Shown here in pieces: positions 21,837 to 31,690 of a DNA stretch of 64,000 bases. Both the position numbers and the translations under genes were made by a program. Within the stretch, counting starts at the first letter, position 1, and each line of letters starts with the position of its first letter. This stretch comes from Effrenium voratum (Eukaryota > Sar > Dinophyceae > Suessiales > Symbiodiniaceae): contig CAUJNA010003013.1 of assembly GCA_963377175.1 (NCBI GenBank), positions 431,882 to 495,881 of the forward strand, written 5' to 3'. The notes under the pieces were generated by a model. It saw only the letters and a list, made by a program, of their open reading frames with translations, made no database searches and was not told the origin of the DNA.

Positions 21837-22978
21837 CACTGACGCGACACAGCCGGCCACCGGGCACCTTGCCCTGCCCGTTCTGTCACGTCCCTTTCCT
21901 GTAAGCCCGATGAGTAGATGTTAAAATCTTAAAATTCTAAAAACTTTGAGATTCTAAGGGTCTCAGATTTGAAGACTTTCGGAATTTAAGGTTTCAATGG
22001 TTTAAGGTTTTGAGATTCAAAGATTTAAGGCTTTTGAAGGTTATAACAGCCAGGCCATTGCCCAGCCATTTTCCATCCAAGGCTTTAAGATTGTATTTTG
22101 TGTGAGGTTTTCAGATTTGGCGACTTTCGGAATTTAAGATTTTAAGATCGTAAGATGTCAAGACTGCAAAATTTGAAGATTAAGAGGTTAAGGAATTTAG
22201 AATATTGCCCGGATTGAAGGAATTTTATTATATTTTACTTGTTTATGAATTTAAGATTTTCAGATTGCAATAGTTCGAGATTTAAAGAATTTAAGTTTTT
22301 GAAGCTTTTAAGATTCTGAGATTTTAAGATTTTGAGAATTTCGGAATTTCATATTTTAAGATTTTAACATCTGAAGATTCAAAGACATGAGGGTTTCTGT
22401 CACTTCCCTTTCCTGTAAGCCCGATGAGTAGATGTTAAGATTTCGAAACTCTAAAAACTTTGAGATTCTAAGGGTCTCAGATTTGAAGACTTTCGGAATT
22501 TAAGGTTTCAATGGTTTAAGAATTAAGGTTCTAAGATTTCATATTTTAAGAGTTTAAGATCTCAAGATTCTAAGACATAAGGTTTTTAAGATTTCAAGAT
22601 TCGAAGACTTTAGGATGTTTTTATATTTTCAGATTGTAAGATTCTAAGTTCGAAGATTTTAAGATCTCGAGATTCTAAGATTGATTGTTAGATTTTAATT
22701 TAAGATTTTACTTTAGGATTTTGAGATTTCAATCCAGGCCATTTTTCATCCACTTTAAGATTTTAAGATTTTCAGGTTGCACGTTTTCGGCAAAGTTGGC
22801 CCGACTTAGGGGACAACATCCCCAGCATCCCCCGAGACTTTAGGATGTTTCTATATTTTCAGATTTTAAGCTTTAGGATTTTGAGATTTCAATCCAGGCC
22901 ATTTTCCATCCATTTTCCATCCACTTTAGATTTTAAGATTTTCAGGTTGCACGTTTTCGGCAAAATTGGCCCGACTTA
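21837..22978. repeat. AT-rich TTAAGATT-type array (block 2)
   Basis: Same order of subunits as 19,250-20,260, so the array and its module C left edge were copied together. A truncated P hairpin (left arm only) lies at about 22,806-22,834, where CCCCAGCATCCCCCGAGACT switches back to AT-rich repeat. Confidence 0.9.
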
Positions 22979-23305
22979 GGGGACAACATCCCCCGCATCG
23001 CCAGCATGCATAACATCATCCGCATCATCCGGGATGATGCTGGCAATGCTGGGGGTGTTGTCCAGTATTAGGCACCCCCTAAAAATGCTCGTTTTTGGAC
23101 GCTGCGGGGAGATGCTACAAAAATCGCCTAAACCAATCCGCAAATCCTTCGCCCCTTATAAGGGAGGGCCCAGCATAAAACGTATGCGCATGTTCTGCGC
23201 ATGGTCCGCTCATGGTCGGCGGCATGGGGCGCGCGGCCTTATACCTGAAGGTAAGCCCTAACGGGCTTTGGCCTGCGGCCCGATCACGTCCGGTGGCCGG
23301 ATTTA
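22979..23305 (+). repeat. Hairpin P plus module J
   Basis: P hairpin at 22,979-23,063, then CACCCCCTAAAAATGCTCG, CGCCCCTTATAAGGGAGGG and TTATACCTGAAGGTAAGC, to GTCCGGTGGCCGGATTTAAG. Confidence 0.85.
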
Positions 23306-23900
23306 AGCGCTTCGCGACACAGCCGGCCACCGGGAAAATGCACGTGGGGCGCTGGCCCTGTACCTGAAGGTAGGCCCTGCGGGGGCTGAAGGCCCCGGTG
23401 GCCGGACTTGCGTTGCTGACAGACCACCGGCCGCGCCCACGTGTAAAAACGCAAGCGTGTGCACTCAGAAGCCTCACTGCTAAGGGGGTTTCCGACATGT
23501 TCATACATTTTTGTGTCACGTTTTCGGCAAGATTGGCCCAACCTAGGGGACAACATCCCCCGCATCACCAGCATCATCTGAATCAGTGCCCGCCATGGAT
23601 GCGGATGATGCAGGCAATGCCGGGGATGTTGTCCACCATGGGCACCCCCCAAAAAACGCTCGTTTTTGACTCCGCGGGGAGTCGGTCCAAAAACGACCCC
23701 TTTTCGCCCAAAACACACCCGAACATCCTTTCCTCCTGGCAGCGAGGTCACAGCGCAAAAGTATAGCGCATGGTCGGCGCATGGTCGGCGGTGGTCGGCG
23801 GCACAGGGCGGCCGGCCCTGTACCTGAAGGTAGGCCCTCCGGGCCTAGGCCTTCGGCCGTATCACGGACCACGGGGTCTGAAGCCCCCGGTGGCCGGATT
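23306..23900 (+). repeat. Module J variants and hairpin P, to scaffold gap
   Basis: A shortened J variant with CTGTACCTGAAGGTAGGCCC near 23,358 is followed by a GCCTCACTGCTAAGGGGGTT stretch. A P hairpin follows at 23,547-23,634, then another J variant with CTCCGCGGGGAGTC and CTGTACCTGAAGGTAGG. It is cut by the gap after GGTGGCCGGATT. Confidence 0.8.
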
Positions 23901-24000
23901 NNNNNNNNNNNNNNNNNNNNNNNNNNNNNNNNNNNNNNNNNNNNNNNNNNNNNNNNNNNNNNNNNNNNNNNNNNNNNNNNNNNNNNNNNNNNNNNNNNNN
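23901..24000. other. Assembly gap (100 N)
   Basis: Exactly 100 N, the usual placeholder for a gap of unknown length. The sequence on the right starts inside a TTAAGATT-type array, so the gap probably hides repeat sequence. Confidence 0.99.
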
Positions 24001-24695
24001 TTGCAATAGTTCGAGATTTAAAGAATTTAAGTTTTTGAAGCTTTTAAGATTCTGAGATTTTAAGAGTTTGAGAATTTAGGAATTTCATATTTTAAGATTT
24101 TAACATCTGAAGATTCAACGACATGAGGGTTTTAAGAAGTCAAGATTCGAAGACTTGAGGATGTTTATATTTTCAGGTTGCAAGATTCTATCTTCTAAGG
24201 TTGTAATTTTAAGATCTTAAGGTTTCAAGATTTCAAAAATTCAAGATTAAGAGTTTAAGGAAGTTAAAATATAGCCCGGATTGAAGGAAGGTAATATTTT
24301 AATAGTTTAAGATTTTCAGATTTCAATTGTTCGAGGTTTAAAGAATTTAAGTTGTTAAAGCTTTTTAAGATTCTGAGATTTTAAGAGTTTGAGAATTTAG
24401 GAATTTCATATTTTAAGATTTTAAGATCTCAAGATTCAAAGACATAAGGTTTTTAAGGTTTGAAGATTCGAAGACTTTAGGATTTTTTTTTATATTTTCA
24501 GATTTTAAGGTTCTAAGTTCTAAGATTTTAAGATCTTGAGATTCTATGATTGATTGTTAGATATTAATTTAAGATTTTAAGAATCTAAGACTTTAGGATT
24601 TTGAGATTTCAATCCAGGCCATTTTCCATCCATTTTCCATCCACTTTAGATTTTAAGATTTTCAGGTTGCACGTTTTCGGCAAAATTGGCCCGAC
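24001..24695. repeat. AT-rich TTAAGATT-type array (block 3)
   Basis: Starts at TTGCAATAGTTCGAGATTTA, the same position within the repeat as the right flank of the insert at 27,095. It ends with CCATTTTCCATCCACTTTAG before the GCACGTTTTCGGCAAAATTG lead-in of the next P hairpin. Confidence 0.9.
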
Positions 24696-25740
24696 TTAGG
24701 GGACAACATCCCCAGCATCCCCCGCATCACCGGCATCATCCGCATCAATGCCCGCCAAGGATGCGGATGATGCAGGTGATGCCGGGGATGTTGTCCACTA
24801 TGGGCACCCCCCAAAAAACACTCGTTTTTTGACTCCTCGAGGAGATGCTCAAAAAGCCGCCAAAACTCGCCTGAACAAATCCGGAAATCCTTCGCCCCTT
24901 ATACGGGCGGGCCCAGCTTGGCGCAGCGCAAAAGTATAGCGCATGGTCGGCAGTGGTCCGCGGCACAGGGCGGCCGGCCTTATACCTGAAGGTAGGCCCT
25001 GCGGGCCTAGGCCTTCGGCCGTATCACGGACCACGGGGTCTGAAGCCCCCCGGTGGCCGGATTTAAGCGCTTCGCGACACAGCCGGCCCCCGGGCAAATG
25101 CACGTGGGGCGCTGGCCCTGTACCTGAAGGTAGGCCCTGCGGGGCTGAAGGCCCCGGTGGCCGGACTTGCGTTGCTGACAGACCAACCGGCCGCGCCCAG
25201 GAGTAAAAACGCACACGTGTGTGCACTCAGAAGCCTCACTGCTTTAAGTGGGGTTTCCGACATGTTCCTACCACATTTTTCAGGGCAAAAAAAATCGGAA
25301 TGTGACCACTCAAAGGGAAAAACACCCCAAAGACCCATGTGTCACGTTTTCGGCAAGATGCCCCCCCAACCCCAACCTAGGGGACAACATCCCCCGCATC
25401 ACCGGCATTATCTGCATCAATGTCCGCCATGGATGCGGATGATGCAGGCAATGCCGGGGATGTTGTCCACCATGGGCACCCCCCAAAAAACGCTCGTTTT
25501 TGACTCCGCGGGGAGTCGGTCCAAAAACGACCCCATTTCGCCCAAAACACACCCGAACATCCTTTCCCCCCTGGCAGCGAGGTCACAGCGCAAAAGTATA
25601 GCGCATGGTCGGCGCATGGTCGGCGGTGGTCGGCGGCACAGGGCGGCCGGCCCTGTACCTGAAGGTAGGCCCTCCGGGCCTAGGCCTTCGGCCGTATCAC
25701 GGACCACGGGGTCTGAAGCCCCCCGGTGGCCGGATCGCTC
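24696..25740 (+). repeat. Two hairpin P plus module J copies
   Basis: P hairpins are at 24,699-24,796 and 25,380-25,472, each followed by a J module with a CTCCTCGAGGAGATGC or CTCCGCGGGGAGTC palindrome and GGCCTAGGCCTTCGGCCGTA. Between them lies a short J variant and an insertion near 25,265-25,340 with GGGCAAAAAAAATCGGAATG. The second copy ends at GGTGGCCGGAT against the foldback element. Confidence 0.85.
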
Positions 25741-25757
25741 CAGATTCGGACTCGCCG

Positions 25758-26229
25758 CGGGGCTTGCAGCACTATCTCTTGAAACCAAAAAACAGAGCAA
25801 GGCAACGCGAGTCCATGCAATTAAGTGCTTACGGATAGGTCCCTGCGCAAGGTGTCTGGGGACCTATCGATTCGAGCAGTGTGAAACTCTTGGCCAGTAG
25901 CCACTTGGTTCGGACCACAGATTCGTGATAAGCCTCACATGGGCCCGTAGAATCCCAGACAGTCTCGTTTCTACGCGCGGAAATCGCAGCGCTTTTTTTG
26001 GTGTTTCCACGCGTAGAAACGAGATTATCTGGGATTCTACGGTCCCATGTAAGGTTTATCACGAATATGTAGTCCGAACCAAGTGGCTACTGGCCAAGAG
26101 GTTGACACTGCTCGAATTGATAGGTCCCCAGACACCTTGCGCAGGGACCTATCCGTAAGCATTTAATTGCATGGACTCGCGTTGCCTTGCTCTGTTTTTT
26201 GGTTTCAAGAGATAGTGCTGCAAGCCCCG
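25758..26229. mobile_element. 472-bp foldback element with long inverted arms
   Basis: The left arm starts CGGGGCTTGCAGCACTATCT (25,758) and the right arm ends with its reverse complement (26,229). The arms are about 225 bp each with about a dozen mismatches, and the central unpaired loop near 25,985-26,003 contains GCAGCGCTTTTTTTGG. Each arm opens the same 77-codon frame on opposite strands, which is a mirror effect and not a gene. No target-site duplication could be recognised in the flanks, so whether it is a transposed MITE or a locally formed palindrome is open. Confidence 0.9.
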
Positions 26230-26244
26230 CCCGCACACGTGCAC

Positions 26245-26630
26245 ACTGTATGTTAAGATCTTAAGATGTCAAGACTTCAAAATTTCAAGATTCAGAGTTT
26301 AAGGAATTTAAAATATAGCCCGGATTGAAGGAATTTTATTACATATTTTTCTTGTTTATGAATTTAAGATTTTCAGATTGCAATAGTTCGAGATTTAAAT
26401 AATTTAAGTTTTTGAAGCTTTTTAAGATTCTGAGATTTTAAGATTGTAAGACTTTAGGAATTTCATATTTTAAGAGTTTAAGATCTCAAGATGCTAAGAC
26501 ATAATGTTTTTAAGATTTCAAGATTCGAAGACCTTAGGATGTTGTATATTTTCAGATTTTAAGATTCTAAGTTCTAAGATTTTAAGATCTTGAGATTCTA
26601 AGATTGAGTGTTAGATTTTAATTTAAGAAC
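26245..26630. repeat. AT-rich TTAAGATT-type array (block 4)
   Basis: Same subunits as the other AT-rich blocks, from TGTTAAGATCTTAAGATG to GATTTTAATTTAAG. It is interrupted on the right by a non-array segment. Confidence 0.88.
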
Positions 26631-27095
26631 TTTGCGCCCTGATGCTGGCGATGGGACCTGCGGCCTACTGCTGGCTCAACCAGGCGGGGCAGTTGGGGCG
26701 TGGGCGCAGGCAACCCCCAGGAAATGTCAAACAAGAAATACAGGGCTCCTTAAAAGATACATGTTGCAACCATTTGAAACATGTTTTTTCCCACCAAACT
26801 ACAGGGACACCTCCATTTACAATGCAATGCTCAGGTGTATAATGTAAGGATCCCTGAGAAAACCATATGGGTATGGATGGTTGCTATGGAAACCGCAGAT
26901 GATTCTAGTAAAACTGCAGATGATCGCAGGGAAACCACAACAGATGCAACATGGAAACCGCTGAACGTTGCGTGGAAAGCATGGACAAACACGACAATCA
27001 CAAGGGTATACTGATTGTAAAATTGGTCACTGTACTACAGGGCAAGCCGTTTAACCCAAAGCAACTCGACCCTTTGCCTTCTGTATGAATAAAAC
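26631..27095 (+). other. Non-array insert within the TTAAGATT array
   Basis: Mixed-composition sequence of about 465 bp that breaks the AT-rich array. It ends with GTATGAATAAAACG, which includes AATAAA at 27,087-27,092, just before the array resumes at TTGCAATAGTTCGAG. A block with GGAAACCGCAGATGATTC and related short repeats lies at 26,888-26,970. It may be a short retroposed sequence, but no poly-A, terminal repeats or target duplication were found. Confidence 0.45.
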
Positions 27096-27750
27096 GTTGC
27101 AATAGTTCGAGATTTAAAGAATTTAAGTTTTTGAAGCTTTTAAGATTCTGAGATTGAAGATTTTGAGAATTTAGGAATTTCATATTTTAAGATTTTATCA
27201 TCTGAAGATTCAAAGACATGAGGGTTTTAAGAAGTCAAGATTCGAAGACTTTAGGATGTTTATATTGTCAGGCTGTAAGATTCTAACTTCTAAGGTTGTA
27301 ATTTTAAGATCTTAGGGTTTCAAGATTTCAGATTTCAAGATTAAGAGTTTAAGGAATTTAAAATATAGCCCGGATTGAAGGAATGTAATATTTTAAGTAA
27401 GATTTTCAGATTTCAATTGTTCGAGGTTTAAAGAATTTAAGTTTTTAAAGCTTTTTAAGATTCTGAGATTTTAAGATTGTAAGACTTTAGGAATTTCATA
27501 TTTTCAGAGTTTAAGATCTCAAGATTCTAAGACTTTGGGAAGTTTTGTATTTTCAGATTTTAAGATTCTAAGTTCCAAGAATTTAAGAGCTTGAGATTCT
27601 AAGATTGAGTGTTAGATTTTAGTTTAAGATTTTAAGAATCTAAGACTTTAGGATTTTGAGATTTCAATCCAGGCCATTTTCCATCCATTTTCCATCCACT
27701 TTAAGATTTTAAGATTTTCAGGTCGCACGTTTTCGGCAAAATTGGCCCGA
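27096..27750. repeat. AT-rich TTAAGATT-type array (block 5)
   Basis: Resumes the array interrupted at 26,630. It closely follows block 3 (24,001-24,695) in subunit order and ends in the same CATCCACTTTAAGATTTT lead-in to a P hairpin. Confidence 0.9.
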
Positions 27751-27755
27751 CTTAG

Positions 27756-28177
27756 GGGACAACATCCCCAGCATCCCCCGCATCACTGGCATCATCCGCA
27801 TCAATGCCCGCCAAGGATGCGGATGATGCAGGTGATGCCGGGGATGTTGCCCACTATGGGCACCACCCAAAAAACACTCGTTTTTTGACTCCTCGAGGAG
27901 ATGCTCAAAAAGCCACCAAAACTCGCCTGAACAAATCCGGAAATCCTTCGCCCCTTATAAGGGCGGGCCCAGCTTGGCGCAGCGCAAAATTATAGCGCAT
28001 GGTCGGCAGTGGTCCGCGGCACAGGGCGGCCGGCCTTATACCTGAAGGTAGGCCCTGCGGGCCTAGGCCTTCGGCCGTATCACGGACCACGGGGTCTGAA
28101 GCCCCCCGGTGGCCGGATTTAAGGGCTGCCGCCCTGTGCCGCCGACCCTTGTCTGCTTTTGTCCGAGCTCTGTTATA
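27756..28177 (+). repeat. Hairpin P plus module J
   Basis: P hairpin at 27,757-27,853 and module J to about 28,122, nearly identical to the copy at 24,699-25,070. After the GGTGGCCGGATTTAAG edge, a short GC-rich spacer leads to the 69-bp array. Confidence 0.88.
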
Positions 28178-28667
28178 GAGCGCAGAGCATTCCCTCTTCC
28201 GATCAGCTTGCAGTCACAAGCCAGCCGCGTAGACTCAGGCAACTTTGAGCACAGAACGTTCCCTCTTCCGATCAGCTTGCAGTCACAAGCCAGCCGCGTA
28301 GACTCAGGCAACTTTGAGCACAGCCTCTTCCGATCAGCTTGCAGTCACAAGCCAGCCGCGTAGACTCAGGCAACTTTGAGCACAGAGCATTCCCTGTTCC
28401 GATCAGCTTGCAGTCACAAGCCAGCCGCGTAGACTCAGGCAACTTTGAGCACAGAGCATTTCCTCTTCCGATCAGCTTGCAGTCACAAGGCAGCCGCGTA
28501 GACCCAGGCAACTTTTAGCACAGAGCATTCCGTCTTCCGATCAGCTCGCAGTCACAAGCCAGCCGCGTAGACTCAGGCAACTTTTAGCACAGAGCATTCG
28601 CTCTTCCGATCGGCTTGCAGTCACAAGCCAGCCGCGTAGACTCAGGCAACTTTTAGCACAGAGCGTT
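28178..28667. repeat. 69-bp tandem array, seven copies
   Basis: The unit contains CTTCCGATCAGCTTGCAGTC, ACAAGCCAGCCGCGTAGACT and CAGGCAACTTT. The block CAGTCACAAG starts at 28,211, 28,280, 28,342, 28,411, 28,480, 28,549 and 28,618. Spacing is 69 bp except once 62 bp, where 7 bp are missing. Because 69 is a multiple of three, minus-strand frames repeat a 23-residue Cys/Leu/Arg-rich unit; there is no sign of a start, a flanking exon or another domain. There are no unique spacers, so it is not CRISPR. Confidence 0.95.
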
Positions 28668-30614
28668 TCGCATCACCGGCCTAGCAATCATGATGATAAG
28701 CATGACTACGCATCGGCTGCATTTCCAATCGGGCCAGCCGTGACTTTTGAAACGTGTATGAAAAAGATGAGGATGAACCTGCTGATGAAAATGATGATGC
28801 TGCTGACGGACATGATGCTGATGATGAACACCACCATGATCACTTTCATCATCGTAATCATCATGATGATTATCATCATCATCACGATGATAGTCATGTC
28901 CACGCATCTCTCAAATCGGATGATAATCATCACGACGCATCCTCAGCAGAAACGTATATTGAAAAGATGAGGATGCACCTGCTAATGAACATGATGATTC
29001 TGCTGATGAACATGATGCTGATGATGAACACCACCGTCATCCCAACGAACACCATCATCATCACTTTCATCATCATAATCATCATGATGATCGTCATCAT
29101 CATGATAGTCATGTTGTCCACGCATCTCTCAAATCGAATGATAATCATCACGACGCATCCTCAGCATCTCCAGCGATCATGATGATAAGCATGACCACGC
29201 ATCGGCTGCATCTCCGATCGGGCCGAACGTGACTTTTGAAGCGTGTATTAAAAAGATGAGGATGAACCTGCTGATGAAAATGATGATGCTGCTGATGAAC
29301 ATGATGGTGATGATGAACACCACCATGATCACTTTCATCATCATAATCATCATCATGATTATCATCATGATGATAGTCATGTCCACACATCTCTCAAATC
29401 GGATGATAATCATCGCGACGCATCCTCAGCATCACCAGCAATCATGATGATAAGCATGACTACGCATCGGCTGCATCTCCAATCGGGCCAAACGTGACTT
29501 TTGAAACGTGTATTAAAAAGATGAGGATGAACCTGCTGATGAAAATGATGATGCTGCTGATGAACATGATGGTGATGATGAACACCACCATGATCACTTT
29601 CATCATCATAATCATCATCATGATTATCATCATGATGATAGTCATGTCCAAACATCTCTCAAATCGGATGATAATCATCGCGACGCATCCTCAGCATCAC
29701 CAGCAATCATGATGATAAGCATGACTACGCATCGGCTGCATCTCCAATCGGGCCAAACGTGACTTTTGAAACGTGTATGAAAAGGATGAGGATGCGCTTG
29801 CTGATGAAAATGATGATGCTGCTGATGAACATGATGCTCATGATGAACACCACCATCATCACTTTCATCATCATAATCATGATGATGATCATCATCATGA
29901 TGATAGTCATGTCCACACATCTAATCGGATGATAATCATCACGACGCATCCTCAGCAGAAACGTATATGAAAAAGATGAGGATGAACCTGCTAATGAAAA
30001 TGATGATGCTGCTGATGAACATGATGCTCATGATGAACACCACCATCATCCCGACGAACACCACCATCATCACTTTCATCATCGTAATCATCATGATGAT
30101 TATCATCATCACGATGATAGTCATGTCCACGCATCTCTCAAATCGGATGATAATCATCACGACACATCCTCAGCATCACCGGCAGTCATGATGATAAGCA
30201 TGACTACACATCGGCTGCGTCTCCAATCAAGCCGGATGGACCTGCTGCCCTACAGCGGCCGCCTCGATGGCACCCTGTAGCTGAGGATGCGTCGTGATGA
30301 TTATCATGCGACCTGAGATGCAAAAGATGCTGAGGAGGTTGGGCCTCAGAACGCGCGGTCAGAACGCACAACCATGCTTAATCATCATGACTGCTGGTGA
30401 TGCTGAGGATGATGACTGTGGTGATAATGTCCAGCAGTCATCATGATAACCATGTAACCGTCCAGCAATCCTCATGATAATCATGTCCACGCATCTCTTG
30501 CGTTTCAACTCGGCTGATAGTCATCATGACGCATCCTCAGCATCGCCAGCAGTCATCATGACAATCATGTCCACGCATCTTTTGCATCTCAAGTCGCATG
30601 ATAATCATCATGAC
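28668..30614 (+). repeat. CAT/ATG-rich array 2a, ~265-bp units
   Basis: Units contain CATCGGCTGCATCTCCAATC, GTGACTTTTGAAACGTGTAT, AAGATGAGGATGAACCTGCT and long runs of ATGATG then CATCAT, giving each unit an internal inverted symmetry. The anchor CATCGGCTGCAT is at 28,711, 29,202, 29,467 and 29,732 (265-bp steps where regular), and shorter units start with CAGCAGAAACGTATA at 28,944 and 29,952. Because 265 is not a multiple of three, frames restart in each unit; the Met/Ile-rich and His/Asp-rich products are not genes. It is interrupted at 30,614 by a foldback element. Confidence 0.95.
30250..30372 (-). repeat. 123-bp segment, inverted copy of 39,860-39,982
   Basis: From CTACAGCGGCCGCC to GCGCGGTCAGAACG. 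The reverse complement of this segment, with few changes, lies at 39,860-39,982. Both copies are embedded in CAT/ATG array and flank the two inserted elements at a distance. Confidence 0.85.
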
Positions 30615-31197
30615 TTAGCTGTAATCGAGAGGTCGTTAACGGCATTTTCCAGAAAACCTGGGCAAGTGGCGCGCGAGGGAAACTCGCGGGCGAGCGAGCG
30701 GGTGAACGTACGAGTGTGCGAGCGCACGCGCGAGTAGACGGACGAATGGACGGACGAGTGCGCGGTTGGACGGACGGACGCACGTACGGACGCGCGCGCG
30801 CACGCAAGCACGCATGCACACGTTAAAAAAGGTCTTATTTCTGTACGGGCCCGCGCGTACAGAAATAAGACCTTTTTTAAGACCATAAAATGGTCTTATT
30901 TCTGCCCTTATTTCTGTACGGAAGGGTGCGTGCGCGCGTGCTTGCGTGCGTGCGCGCGTGCGTGCGTGCGCGCGTGCGTCCGTGCGTGCGCGCGCGTGTG
31001 CGTCCGTCCGTCCGTCCGTCCGTCCGTCCGTCCGTCCGTCCGTCCATCCGCCCACTCGTCCGTCCACTCGTCCGTGCACTCGTCCGTCTACTCGTCCACT
31101 CGTCCGTCCACGCGCTCGTTGCTTCAAAAACACCCTGTACGCCCCACCTCGCGCGTTTTTGAGAATTATACGTTTACGAGTTCTTAAATTTAGCTAA
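30615..31197. mobile_element. 583-bp foldback element with 8-bp target duplication
   Basis: Inserted in the CAT/ATG array. Flanks are ATCATGAC at 30,607-30,614 and ATCATGAC at 31,198-31,205; without the insert and one copy the array reads as at about 39,805-39,830. Ends are TTAGCTGTAATCGAGAGG and the complement of TTAGCTAAATTTAAGAAC, with imperfect inverted similarity beyond TTAGCT. Inside, a GACGGACG-rich left half folds onto a CGTCCGTC-rich right half around a hairpin with 24-bp perfect arms at 30,823-30,846 and 30,857-30,880 and a GGGCCCGCGC loop. No transposase. The 8-bp duplication fits hAT-type transposons (nTnnnnAn), but the superfamily is not proven. Confidence 0.88.
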
Positions 31198-31359
31198 ATC
31201 ATGACGCATCCTCAGCATCACCAGTAGTCATGATGATAATCATGACGACGCATCCTCTGCATCACCAGTGCTCTCTAACGCCACACTTGAAATGCATAGT
31301 ATAGAATATAAAAGTATAGAAAGAGATGGTGATGACTACGATGATGATGACGATGATAT
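31198..31359 (+). repeat. CAT/ATG-rich array 2b
   Basis: Array segment between the two inserted elements. It contains GCATCCTCAGCATCACCAGT, ATGCATAGTATAGAATATAA and GATGGTGATGACTACGATGA, and it stops at GATGATAT (31,352-31,359), the target site of the 7.9-kb element. Confidence 0.9.
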
Positions 31360-31690
31360 TACTAATTTGCGCGAGGTTATTTGGGAAGGGGGTGTGCCAT
31401 TTTATGGCGCAAGAGGTGCCCATAGGCAGTCAGGCAGCTTGCAATTTTGCAGCAACTTGCGCGGGAGCTTTTTTTTAAAGTGTTTTTCGCAGTTACCTCA
31501 GTGAAGGTGAGTCAAAACATTGGCCACTCTTTTTTGCAGCTACGAACCCTGGCTTGACCTCTCCGGTTACGACTACGCTTCAATTATTTCTAAAGTTAGT
31601 ATTCCAGGGTGACAAACCAGCCGTAGAACAAAAGTCAGCACGCAAATGGCCAGGAACACCCGGAACACCGCATAAACTTTGGAATCGCAA
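31360..31690 (+). repeat. Left terminal region of the 7.9-kb element
   Basis: From the tip inwards: TACTAATTTGCGCGAG; GGTTATTTGGGAAGG with TTTATGGCGCAAGA (to about 31,412); CAATTATTTCTAAAGTTAGT with CCAGGGTGAC (about 31,580-31,614); and CCAGGAACACC with ACACCGCATAAA (about 31,649-31,678). Each block has an inverted counterpart in the right terminal region. Confidence 0.8.

Noticed and set aside
28178..28667. CRISPR-like regular repeat array
   Set aside because: Units are contiguous with no unique spacers, the repeat is 69 bp, and the genome is eukaryotic.
28706..30191. Met/Ile-rich and His/Asp-rich open frames repeated along the array
   Set aside because: They recur with the array unit, stop within each unit, and exist on both strands, so they are repeat products.
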